Source of the DNA: JANNHK01 sp034408875
GTDB lineage: Bacteria; Actinomycetota; Acidimicrobiia; IMCC26256; PALSA-610
Assembly (NCBI GenBank): GCA_034408875.1
Contig: JAWXCJ010000260.1
Coordinates: 1 to 9,875 of the forward strand
DNA length: 9,875 nucleotides
Direction: 5' to 3'
Position 1 is the stretch's first letter. Each line of letters opens with the position of its first letter. This document shows, one piece after another, positions 1-7,091 of this stretch. The notes beneath the pieces were generated by a model. The model was not told where the DNA came from. It saw only the letters and a program-made list of their open reading frames with translations, and did not search any database. The position numbers and the translations under genes were made by a program.

Positions 1-50
1 CCGGTCGCGGCGCACGCGGCCTCGACGTAACCGTCGGCGTCGAACGTCAT
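1..50 (-). CDS. Start of an unidentified fourth operon gene (partial)
   Basis: The minus strand opens with ATG at 50-48 and runs off the window after 16 full codons, reading MTFDADGYVEAACAAT. The start overlaps the TGA stop of the LivHMG gene in an ATGA arrangement (50-47), and a strong AAGGAG Shine-Dalgarno lies four bases upstream, so this is very probably a real, translationally coupled gene in the transporter operon. Too little is visible to assign a function. The opening residues resemble small AtzG-like (DUF4089) proteins that precede amidases, which would fit an amide uptake and hydrolysis operon, but that resemblance is weak and from memory only. Confidence 0.7.
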   Translation of the reverse strand, partial: MTFDADGYVEAACAAT

Positions 51-2908
51 GTCGCTCCTTGCACGGCACCCGACCGTTGGATCGCGGCTTGGTTGGTCCC
101 GAGGTACGACGCGACGACGCGCGGGTCGTTGCGCACGGCCGCGGGTGGGCCTTCGGCGATCACCGCGCCCGCTTCGAGGCAGTACACGCGATCAGAAATG
201 CCCATGATCAGCGGCATGTCGTGCTCGATGACGAGCATCGCCGCGCCCAGCTCTTGTTGGATGCGCTTGATCAGCGGCCCGAATGCCTCGGCCTCGCGCT
301 GCGCGACGCCCCCGGTCGGTTCGTCGAGCAGGAGCACGCGTGCGTCGACTGCGAGCAGCGTGGCCAACTCCACGATGCGCCGGGTCCCGGTCGAGAGGTT
401 CGCGATGAACTCGTCGGCGTAGCGACCGAGCCCGAGGAAGTCGACGAGCTCCTGCGCCTCCGACTGCTTCCGGCGCTCCGACCCCGGCGACGGCGGCAGC
501 CCGGTCATCGACGGCAGGAGCCACGAGTGTTCGCGCGCTTCGAGCGCGACCATGACACTCTCGCGCACGGTCAGCGACGGGTAGAGGCGCGCGGCCTGGA
601 ACCCGCGCCCGAGCCCGACCCGGTGGCGCCGGTACGCGGGCATGTGGCTGACGTCGCGGCCGAGGACGTGTACCGAACCTTGCATCGGGACGAACCCGCC
701 GATGGCATTCATCAGCGTCGACTTGCCCGCGCCGTTCGTTCCGATGAGCCCGACGAGTTCGCCCGCGTGCACGTCGAGGTTCACGTGGTCGACAGCCTGG
801 TTGCCACCGAAGCGAACGCTGACCTCGCGCACGACCAGCCACGGTTGGTCTTCGGCGATGACCACTTCGCGTGCACGAACCGGCACCCTCTTGGCAACCG
901 CAGGCACCGACTCCGCAACCGCGCGGTCGCCGAGTCGGCGGTCGGCCCAATCGAGGAACAGGTCGCGCAGCTTGTACACGATCTGCATCAGCCCGCCCGG
1001 GAAGTACATCAACAGGATCAGCAGACCGATGCTGCTCGTGAACAGGCGGACCTGCTCCGTATCGCTGAAGAGCGCGGGGAGACCGCGCACAAACAGCGCG
1101 CCAAGTATCGGCCCGGCGATCGAGCCGAGCCCGCCGATCACCGCGGTCGCGACGACGATGAGCGACTGTTCGGGCGTGAACACGAACCCGGCCTGCACGC
1201 CGTCGCGAACGGTGATGAGCATGCATCCGGCCAGTGCCGCGATCCCTCCCGACACTGCGAACGACATGACCTTGACGCGCGCGGGCGACACCGTCGACGC
1301 CGCGGCCATGTCTTCGTTGTCGCGCACCGCGATCATCGAGCGGCCGACGCCGGTCCGCCGCATGCGGGCGACGACGAGCGTCACCAACGCGAGCACGACG
1401 AACACGAGGTAATACATCGTGCGGCGGTTGGTGAAATCGATCTCGGGGAGGAACGGCCAGTCGATGACGGGCTTCGCCGTGTTCGGCAGGGTGGTCCCGG
1501 TGCCACCGGTCCACGTCTTCAGCTCGAACAACCAGGTCGAGCACATGACCGCGAACGCGAGCGTGATCACGGTGAGATACAAGCCCCGCGCCCGCAACGC
1601 CGGCACGCCCATCAGGATCGCGGCGAGTACCCCGACCGCAGTCGAGACGACGACCGCCGGGAACCACGCGAGGGTGAAGCTCATGCTCCAGAGGTCGAAC
1701 GGAACCGGAATGTCGAGGCCGGCCCGAACCAAGACCATCGTCAACGCGCCCAGCCCGACGAATCCGAATTGACCGAGCGAAAGCTGCCCGGCCCAGCCCG
1801 CGAGCGGCGTGATCGACAGGGCGACGAGCGCGAAAACGAGGATGTCGGTCCACGTGTTGAGCTGGCTGTTCTTCTCCAGGAACACCGGAAGGATCGCGAG
1901 CCCGGCGAACAGCACCGCGAACCCGGCCACGGACAGGTAGCGGACGTACCAGAGAGAACGCAGGCGTTCCGGGATCGGCTTGATCTGCGCGGAGAGCGTC
2001 CAACCCGTTTCCTCGCGGCGCCCGCGACCGGCGAACCACACCAAAACCAGCGCGGCGATGAACAGGTACAGGTTGACGATGTCGCGGTCGTCGGGACCGG
2101 CGGTGACGACTGCCTGCTCGAACACGCCGACTGCGATGCCGCCGAAGATCGTCATCGGTAACGAGCGCATGCGGGCGATCAGGGCGACGACGAGCGCCCG
2201 CAACAACAGGTTCGGCCCCATCGCTTCGATGCCGCCGGCGACGACGTTGCCCGGGCTCACATTGTTGAGCGGCGCGTAGAGGATCGCGGAGATCGCGGCG
2301 AACCCGGCCGCGATGGTCCACACGATCGTCGACGTGCGCTTCACGCTGATGCCGTAGACGCGGGCGGTATCGGAGTTCGACGCCGAGGCCCGCACCGCGA
2401 GCCCGAACGGCGTCTTCGTCATGAACACGGCCAGCGCCAGGATCATGACCGGTACCACCATCAGCACCAGCACGTCGCGTGGGAGCATGCGGATGGAGTC
2501 GGTGAGCTGCCACGTATTCGTGAACGGGAAGGGGAACCGCCCGCCCTTCGACAGGTTCGGAAGGGTGATGCGGAAGAACAGCAGCAGCTGGCCGACCCCG
2601 ACCGTCGCGATGAGTAGGACGAGACGCGGACTGTTGAAGAGGCGCCGCACCACAGTCAGCTCGATGATCATGCCGATGAGCGCGGCGAGGGCAACCGCGG
2701 CGATCAGCGCAAGCCAGTACGGCACGCCGTACTGCATGTGGAAGAGGACGAACAGTCCGAGTCCGAACAAGCCGATCTCGCCCTGCGCGAAGTTGAGGAC
2801 ACCCGTAGAGCGGTAGATGAGGACGAACCCTGCGGCAAACAGCGCGTACGTGAGCCCGATGATGACGCCCAGGTAGAGCGAGTACTGCGTCAGCTCGAAC
2901 TCGGGCAT
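47..2908 (-). CDS. LivH-LivM-LivG fusion: Liv-type ABC importer, two permeases and an ATPase in one chain
   Basis: This 953-residue protein carries three normally separate subunits of a branched-chain-amino-acid-type (HAAT) ABC importer. Residues 1 to about 297 are a LivH permease, with the family signature around 18-45 (GLTYALFAAGF, then STGVLNFAQGEIG). Residues about 320-645 are a LivM permease (GWAGQLSLGQFGFVGLGA at 371-388 and IGGLGSIAGPILGAL at 591-605). A basic linker of about 40 residues leads to a LivG ATPase at about 688-940: Walker A GTNGAGKST 723-731, Q-loop Gln771, signature LSTGTRR 838-844, Walker B VLLLDEP 858-864, H-loop His896. All key ATPase residues are present. The open frame extends upstream to 3043, but that part is Arg/Ser-rich and lies inside the preceding gene. 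MPEFELTQ starts four bases after the preceding stop with purine-rich sequence ahead of it, so 2908 is chosen. The LivG should pair with the LivF encoded upstream. LivM-LivG fusions are known in actinobacteria; a triple fusion is less usual. Substrate unknown. Confidence 0.93.
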   Translation of the reverse strand: MPEFELTQYSLYLGVIIGLTYALFAAGFVLIYRSTGVLNFAQGEIGLFGLGLFVLFHMQYGVPYWLALIAAVALAALIGMIIELTVVRRLFNSPRLVLLIATVGVGQLLLFFRITLPNLSKGGRFPFPFTNTWQLTDSIRMLPRDVLVLMVVPVMILALAVFMTKTPFGLAVRASASNSDTARVYGISVKRTSTIVWTIAAGFAAISAILYAPLNNVSPGNVVAGGIEAMGPNLLLRALVVALIARMRSLPMTIFGGIAVGVFEQAVVTAGPDDRDIVNLYLFIAALVLVWFAGRGRREETGWTLSAQIKPIPERLRSLWYVRYLSVAGFAVLFAGLAILPVFLEKNSQLNTWTDILVFALVALSITPLAGWAGQLSLGQFGFVGLGALTMVLVRAGLDIPVPFDLWSMSFTLAWFPAVVVSTAVGVLAAILMGVPALRARGLYLTVITLAFAVMCSTWLFELKTWTGGTGTTLPNTAKPVIDWPFLPEIDFTNRRTMYYLVFVVLALVTLVVARMRRTGVGRSMIAVRDNEDMAAASTVSPARVKVMSFAVSGGIAALAGCMLITVRDGVQAGFVFTPEQSLIVVATAVIGGLGSIAGPILGALFVRGLPALFSDTEQVRLFTSSIGLLILLMYFPGGLMQIVYKLRDLFLDWADRRLGDRAVAESVPAVAKRVPVRAREVVIAEDQPWLVVREVSVRFGGNQAVDHVNLDVHAGELVGLIGTNGAGKSTLMNAIGGFVPMQGSVHVLGRDVSHMPAYRRHRVGLGRGFQAARLYPSLTVRESVMVALEAREHSWLLPSMTGLPPSPGSERRKQSEAQELVDFLGLGRYADEFIANLSTGTRRIVELATLLAVDARVLLLDEPTGGVAQREAEAFGPLIKRIQQELGAAMLVIEHDMPLIMGISDRVYCLEAGAVIAEGPPAAVRNDPRVVASYLGTNQAAIQRSGAVQGAT
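55..60 (-). promoter_or_regulatory. Ribosome binding site of the partial gene
   Basis: The minus strand reads AAGGAG at 60-55, followed by four bases and then ATG. It is the best Shine-Dalgarno in the operon. It lies inside the last codons of the LivHMG gene, so it supports both the start at 50 and coupled translation. Confidence 0.75.
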
Positions 2909-2912
2909 GGGC

Positions 2913-5135
2913 TCAGCCGCCCTCGCCGCCGAGGAACACCGCGCGCGCGAGGTCGTCGCGTTCGGCCAGGTCGCGAGCCGTTCCTTCGAAGCGCACCTTG
3001 CCCTTCTCCATGAAGATGGCCCGGTCGGAGAACGCGAGCGCAACGTTGAGCGACTGCTCGACGACGATCATCGTCTGGCCGCGCTCCTTCAACGCCTGCA
3101 CGACTGCCAGCAGCTCCTCGACGACCAACGGGGCGAGACCGAGCGACAGTTCGTCGATGAGCAGGATCTCGGGCTTGTGCACGAGCGCCATGGCGAGGGC
3201 GAGCATCTGTTGCTGCCCGCCCGAGAGATCGCTCGCCGTCAACCCCCGCCGGTCGGCGAGCGCGGGGAACGTCTCGAGCACCTGCGCGATGCGGTCCTGG
3301 CGTTCGGCGCGCGAGATCTTGCTCGAGAGGAGCGAGCAGTGCAGGTTCTCGCCGACCGTGAGTTCGCCGAAGGTTCCGGCGCCACCCCGGAGTTGCACGA
3401 TGCCGGCGCGGAACCGCACTTCGGCGTCGACGTACGTGAGCGTCTGGCCGTGCAGGCGCACGACACCCCGATCCGGGATGCCGAGCCCGCTGACCGCTCG
3501 GAGCAACGTCGACTTGCCCGCGCCGTTCGTGCCGAGCAGGGCGACGACCTCGCCGCGGCGCACTTCGAGTGACACGTCGAACAGCACCTGGACCGGCCCG
3601 TAGCTGTAGTCGAGGTTGTGGATCTGGAGCACGGGGATGTCGTCGGGGTTGGCGCTCATGCGCTTGATCTCCGACTGTTCCTCGAGCAACTCGTCGACGG
3701 CGAGCGAGATGTCGCGCTTGAGATAGCGCGACCCGTACATGAACAGCAGGCCGCCGAGCGTTCCCGCGATGGGTGCGACGATGGTGAGCGCGGTGCGCTC
3801 GCCGTGCGAGTCGGAGAGCGCGCCGACGAGGAGCCCGCCGAAGAAGCCGCCCATGAGGAACAAGAAGACGGGAATGAGGGCGAACGCCTGCGTGCGCATC
3901 CGGTAGGGCGCGACCGCGCCGACGATGGGCCCGACGCTGACGAACGCCGAACTCGTGCACGCGCTCGCCAGCGCGACGAACAGCAGCAACAACGCCGGCT
4001 CCGTCATGCGCACCGCGATCAGCATGAGCACGCCGTAGGCAATGATGAAGCTGCCTGCGAGTTTCACGACGAGGACGGGGTTCTTGCGGAACAGCCGGTC
4101 GTAGGTGACACCCGCGATCGGGATGGCGATGAGTGACGCGAGCGCAGTCAAGGAGAACATCCAGCCGCGCGTGTACGCGCCGTACCCGTACACGTCGTCG
4201 AAGAGCAGGCTGAGCTGGATGGGCACCGTGATGAGCGCGAAACCGAGCACGCCGATGCCGGTGCAAATGAAGTAGAAGGTCTTGATCTTCTTCATCCGTT
4301 GGTACGCGTTCGACATCGAGACCGGCAGTTCTCTGCGCACGTCGGTCGGCTTGAGCATTTCGCCGAGGACGAGTTCCTGCTCGTAGCGCCCCCGCGGTGG
4401 CTCACGGAGGAACGCGAACGCGACCAGTGTCAGCAACGTCGGCGGGATCGCCAGGATGACGAAGGTCCAGCGCCAGCCTTCGGTGCCGCCGGCCGCCTCC
4501 GCGATGGATCCGGCGACGAACGGGCCGAGCAGCAAACCGATCGGTTGCGCGAGCCAGTACATCGAATAGATGCGGGCGCGGCCTTGAATGGGATACGTAT
4601 CGGTCAGCAACGACGCGAACACCGGCACCGAGTACGCCTGGCCGAACCCGATCCCGCCCCGCACCCAGAACAGCTGGAACGGGTTGATGACCAGCCCGTG
4701 CAGGAGCGTCGTCAGACCCCAGGCCAGGGTCGCGATCCACACGATCTTGACGCGCGACATGCGGTCGGCGAGCCAGGCCAGCGGGATGGCACCGAGCACG
4801 AGCGCCACGCCGCTGACGAGCACGATGCCGGACAGCGTCGTGTCGCTGATGTTCAGCGTGTCCTGAATGTCGGGCGCGAGCACGCCCCCGGCCGACCGTT
4901 CGAGTTGTTCGGCGATCGTGATCAGCGCGAGCACGATCACCATCGACCGGCCACCCTGGCGCAGCGTCTCGCGCAACGGCATCGCTTCGGCACCGACGCC
5001 CGGAAGTAGGTCGTCGGGCAGGATCACTTCGGCCGAACGCTCGGCCTGTTCCTCCTGCCGCTTCGCCTCTTCAGCCAACACCGCAGACGCGAGCGCCGCG
5101 GGATCCTGCCCGCCCTGGTCCGTGTCGAGCGTCAT
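2913..5135 (-). CDS. MFS transporter fused to a LivF-type ABC ATPase
   Basis: This 740-residue protein joins two transporter types. Residues 1-64 are a polar N-terminus with an Ala/Glu-rich, probably helical stretch (about 11-36). Residues about 65-470 form a full major facilitator domain with about twelve membrane segments, including a motif-A-like loop (LAWLADRMSRVK at 119-130) and RGGIGFGQ at 159-166; a central loop (about 246-286) separates the halves. Residues about 502-738 are a LivF ATPase: Walker A GTNGAGKST 535-543, Q-loop Gln581, signature LSGGQQQ 637-643, Walker B region EILLIDELSLGLAP 656-669, and VVEQS 691-695 where LivF proteins have VEQN. The family's usual DEP is DEL here. MFS topology puts both ends in the cytoplasm, so the ATPase is correctly placed. 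No separate LivF gene is visible, so this domain probably supplies the second ATPase to the LivHMG chain. Whether the MFS part transports, scaffolds or regulates is unknown. The start is 16 bases after the binding-protein stop, without a clear Shine-Dalgarno. Confidence 0.92.
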   Translation of the reverse strand: MTLDTDQGGQDPAALASAVLAEEAKRQEEQAERSAEVILPDDLLPGVGAEAMPLRETLRQGGRSMVIVLALITIAEQLERSAGGVLAPDIQDTLNISDTTLSGIVLVSGVALVLGAIPLAWLADRMSRVKIVWIATLAWGLTTLLHGLVINPFQLFWVRGGIGFGQAYSVPVFASLLTDTYPIQGRARIYSMYWLAQPIGLLLGPFVAGSIAEAAGGTEGWRWTFVILAIPPTLLTLVAFAFLREPPRGRYEQELVLGEMLKPTDVRRELPVSMSNAYQRMKKIKTFYFICTGIGVLGFALITVPIQLSLLFDDVYGYGAYTRGWMFSLTALASLIAIPIAGVTYDRLFRKNPVLVVKLAGSFIIAYGVLMLIAVRMTEPALLLLFVALASACTSSAFVSVGPIVGAVAPYRMRTQAFALIPVFLFLMGGFFGGLLVGALSDSHGERTALTIVAPIAGTLGGLLFMYGSRYLKRDISLAVDELLEEQSEIKRMSANPDDIPVLQIHNLDYSYGPVQVLFDVSLEVRRGEVVALLGTNGAGKSTLLRAVSGLGIPDRGVVRLHGQTLTYVDAEVRFRAGIVQLRGGAGTFGELTVGENLHCSLLSSKISRAERQDRIAQVLETFPALADRRGLTASDLSGGQQQMLALAMALVHKPEILLIDELSLGLAPLVVEELLAVVQALKERGQTMIVVEQSLNVALAFSDRAIFMEKGKVRFEGTARDLAERDDLARAVFLGGEGG

Positions 5136-5151
5136 GGGTAGGTGCGCCGGT

Positions 5152-6693
5152 TCACGAGGTCGGGAACGGGAACGCGTCTCCTTCGGAGATGATGCACATG
5201 CCGTCGAACGGGATCAGGTCTTCGTCGCACGGGTAGTGGAACGTCATCTTGTTGAGCTGGTTCGGTGCGGTGAACTTGTCGGGCCCGAAGCTGCCCGGGA
5301 TTTCGCCGCCCTGGTCGAACGCGCCGATGCCGGCGAGCGCGGCAGCCAGGTCGGCGCGAGTCGGGTTCGGTCCGGCCGCGTCGACCGCCCGGGCGATGAG
5401 CCGCACGAACGTGCACGAGCCGACCGTCGCGCCGTACGCGGAGTTCGTCTCCGGGTCATCGGCGGTGTAGGTGTCACCGCCGGCTTCCTGATACTCGCGG
5501 TTGCACATCTCGGAGTACGGGCTCGGCTCGAAATCGGGCAGACGGAACGTGCCTGTCGCGCCCGAAGCAATGATGATCGTGCCGTCGTACAACGCGCCGG
5601 CCTCTTCACCGCCAAACGCGATGACCTTGCTCGACACCAGGTCGCCCGACTGGGCGTTGAACCCGGTGTTGTAGAACTGGACGTCGCCCGGCTGCACACC
5701 CTGGGTCACCATCTCGCTGATGTAGCCGGGCATGCTGATGACGTTCATGAGCGGGAAAATCACGTCGACGCCGTCGGCGATCATTCCCTGTACCGACTCG
5801 ATGACGCCGCTCGTGCAGTTGCTGCCACCGGCGCAACCGATCTCGTCGACGCGCTGCACGGGAACGCCGAGTTCGTCGAGCGTGTCGACCAAACCCTGTT
5901 GCACGATCTCGGACTCACCCGCCGAGTCGGTGTGGACGATGCCGATCGTCTTGCCTTCGAAGGCACCTTCGCTGTTGAGCACCTGCGCCGCGTACCGGAG
6001 TCCGTCGACCGGTGCGAGTGATGTGGAGAACAACCGGCCGTCGGAGTTGGCGATTTCCTCGTCGGTGATGTTGTAGGTCGTGATGTAGACGGTTTCGTGG
6101 TTGCCCGTGACGCAGCCCGCGCCGCCGTTGCCGCCCCAACCGGAACCCGACCACGCGAACACTGCGAGATTGTCTTCGGTTGCTTCGATGCACGCGGCCT
6201 GCGCGATCGCATTCGGGTCTTGACCCGACGGCGCGATCGGCGGCGCTTCGACCGTGGTCAGTTCGAGCAAGCGGCCGTTGATGCCGCCGCAGCGTTCGTT
6301 GATGATGCCGACGAACTTCTCGGCCTGGTCGGCCGGGTCGCCGATCGGGATCGCGAACCCGAGACCTTCGAGGTCTTCGAGCGTCACGCGGATGTGCGTG
6401 ATCGAGACCGCGTCTGCGGTGATGCCGTCGTCGGTCGCCTCCGGCACTTCCGCCGGTTCTTCGGTCGCGGGTTCGCAGTACGACTCGAGCCCGGCGAAGC
6501 GACCGGTACGGTCGACTTCGAGCTCGGGGATCTCGCCGGTCGATTCTCCGGCCGTGTCGCCGGTGTCGTCGGTCGTCGCCTCGGTCGTATCGGGGTCGGT
6601 CGCGTCATCGTCGTCGTCACCGCCGCCGCACGCGGCACCGAGCACCGCGGAAACGATCAGCACGCTCGCGATGCGAACGAAGTTACGCCCCAT
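5152..6693 (-). CDS. Lipoprotein solute-binding protein of the Liv-type ABC importer
   Basis: This 513-residue protein is the probable extracytoplasmic receptor that delivers substrate to the LivHMG/MFS-LivF membrane complex. Residues 1-22 form a lipoprotein signal: basic N-terminus, hydrophobic core, then LGAAC with Cys22 as the expected lipidated residue. An acidic Asp/Thr/Glu linker (about 26-60) tethers the domain to the membrane. The rest looks like a type I periplasmic-binding fold (LivK/Peripla_BP_6), with segments such as AEKFVGIINERCGGINGRLL (125-143 region) and KTIGIVHTDSAGESEIVQQG (248-267) typical of that fold. Ten further cysteines (73, 135, 168, 194, 287, 293, 397, 427, 489, 500) could form disulfides, many for this family. 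The frame is open up to 6852, but 6693 is chosen because the signal peptide starts there and a G-rich Shine-Dalgarno-like stretch precedes it. It is the first gene of the operon. The ligand could be an amino acid, amide, urea-like or aromatic compound; the sequence does not decide. Confidence 0.92.
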   Translation of the reverse strand: MGRNFVRIASVLIVSAVLGAACGGGDDDDDATDPDTTEATTDDTGDTAGESTGEIPELEVDRTGRFAGLESYCEPATEEPAEVPEATDDGITADAVSITHIRVTLEDLEGLGFAIPIGDPADQAEKFVGIINERCGGINGRLLELTTVEAPPIAPSGQDPNAIAQAACIEATEDNLAVFAWSGSGWGGNGGAGCVTGNHETVYITTYNITDEEIANSDGRLFSTSLAPVDGLRYAAQVLNSEGAFEGKTIGIVHTDSAGESEIVQQGLVDTLDELGVPVQRVDEIGCAGGSNCTSGVIESVQGMIADGVDVIFPLMNVISMPGYISEMVTQGVQPGDVQFYNTGFNAQSGDLVSSKVIAFGGEEAGALYDGTIIIASGATGTFRLPDFEPSPYSEMCNREYQEAGGDTYTADDPETNSAYGATVGSCTFVRLIARAVDAAGPNPTRADLAAALAGIGAFDQGGEIPGSFGPDKFTAPNQLNKMTFHYPCDEDLIPFDGMCIISEGDAFPFPTS

Positions 6694-6696
6694 GAC

Positions 6697-6709
6697 AGAC
6701 CCCCGGTCT
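6697..6709. promoter_or_regulatory. Short palindrome over the binding-protein leader
   Basis: AGACC-CCC-GGTCT forms perfect 5-bp arms around a 3-base centre just upstream of the ATG at 6693, overlapping the G-rich stretch that would act as ribosome binding site. It could be an operator or a small leader hairpin, but arms this short occur by chance in GC-rich DNA. Confidence 0.2.
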
Positions 6710-6734
6710 CGCCCACTGCGCGGGCGGTAAGAGG

Positions 6735-6764
6735 ATGGAAGCGCGCCAGTATGCAAGGTGTCAA
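6735..6764 (-). promoter_or_regulatory. Candidate promoter of the transporter operon
   Basis: On the minus strand a perfect -35 hexamer TTGACA lies at 6764-6759. With an 18-base spacer the -10 position would be TTCCAT (6740-6735), a poor match to TATAAT, leaving a leader of about 40 bases before the ATG at 6693. The perfect -35 box in the only sizeable gap upstream of the operon is suggestive; the weak -10 keeps confidence low. Confidence 0.33.
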
Positions 6765-6793
6765 GCCACCCCGCACCCAGGTGGCGTTCGGGC

Positions 6794-7063
6794 ATGACAA
6801 TCGCACGCTTTCCGGTCGAGGCCGGGCCCGTGATGATGTTCGCCCGGAGCATCGGCGACCCGAACCCCGCGTACTACGACGACGACTATCCGCTTCGACC
6901 CACGATCGGTGCGGCGTAGTTCGGTTCGCGAAAGGACCGAAGCGGGGTTCGCCGTGAACGTAGCGCGGAATCAGGCAGCGGAGGTGGCGGGGACGGGGGT
7001 ACCGGCCTCCGCGCCGAGCAGCACTACACGTACCACGCGACCGCGTGCATCGACACCGTTTAA
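6794..7063 (+). pseudogene. Remnant of a MaoC/FAS1-like dehydratase N-terminal domain
   Basis: From ATG at 6794 (AGGTGG nine bases upstream) one frame reads MTIARFPVEAGPVMMFARSI, then GDPNPAYYDDDYPLRP, closely resembling the start of hot-dog-fold MaoC_dehydrat_N proteins, which act on acyl-CoA or acyl-ACP double bonds. A TAG at 6917-6919 stops it after 41 residues. The same frame continues with FGSRKDRSG, a glycine-rich run and GTGLRAEQHYTYH (ending 7036), again matching the later family motif (AEQHxxYHRP). The stop probably replaces a Trp before FGS (TGG to TAG). The expected RP after YH appears only in the next frame (from 7038), indicating a one-base insertion at 7037. The APPTF motif expected between the first two blocks is absent, suggesting an internal deletion. 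The second half of the protein is missing, and the hemerythrin gene starts at 7092. Family matches are from memory. Confidence 0.7.
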
Positions 7064-7091
7064 CCATCGAATCCATGGGTAATGCAGCGGC

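Noticed and set aside
59..2161. Very long open frames on the plus strand (59-2161 and parts of 642-2816) opposite the LivHMG gene
   Set aside because: They translate to Arg/His/Asp-rich or Thr/Ser/Met-rich sequence without recognisable domains, while the opposite strand encodes intact LivH, LivM and LivG motifs. This is the usual shadow effect of high-GC codon use.
2909..3043. Upstream in-frame ATG at 3043 as the start of the LivHMG protein
   Set aside because: The additional 45 residues are Arg/Ser-rich and lie in the middle of the LivF coding sequence; the LivH fold begins directly after the ATG at 2908.
2890..4266. Long alternative minus-strand frames inside the MFS-LivF and LivHMG genes
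   Set aside because: They are Arg/His-rich shadows with no motifs; the chosen frames hold all Walker and membrane-segment features.
6597..6630. Trinucleotide-like repeat (gtc/gcc runs)
   Set aside because: It encodes the Asp-rich lipoprotein linker and the glycines after the lipidated cysteine; explained as low-complexity coding sequence and not an independent repeat.
6694..6852. Upstream in-frame start at 6852 for the binding protein
   Set aside because: It would place 53 unrelated residues before a good lipoprotein signal peptide, and would run through the candidate promoter and the opposing MaoC remnant.
6097..6957. Plus-strand 286-codon frame opposite the binding-protein N-terminus
   Set aside because: Arg/Asp-rich shadow of the lipoprotein gene; the genuine plus-strand coding trace at 6794-7063 lies in a different frame.
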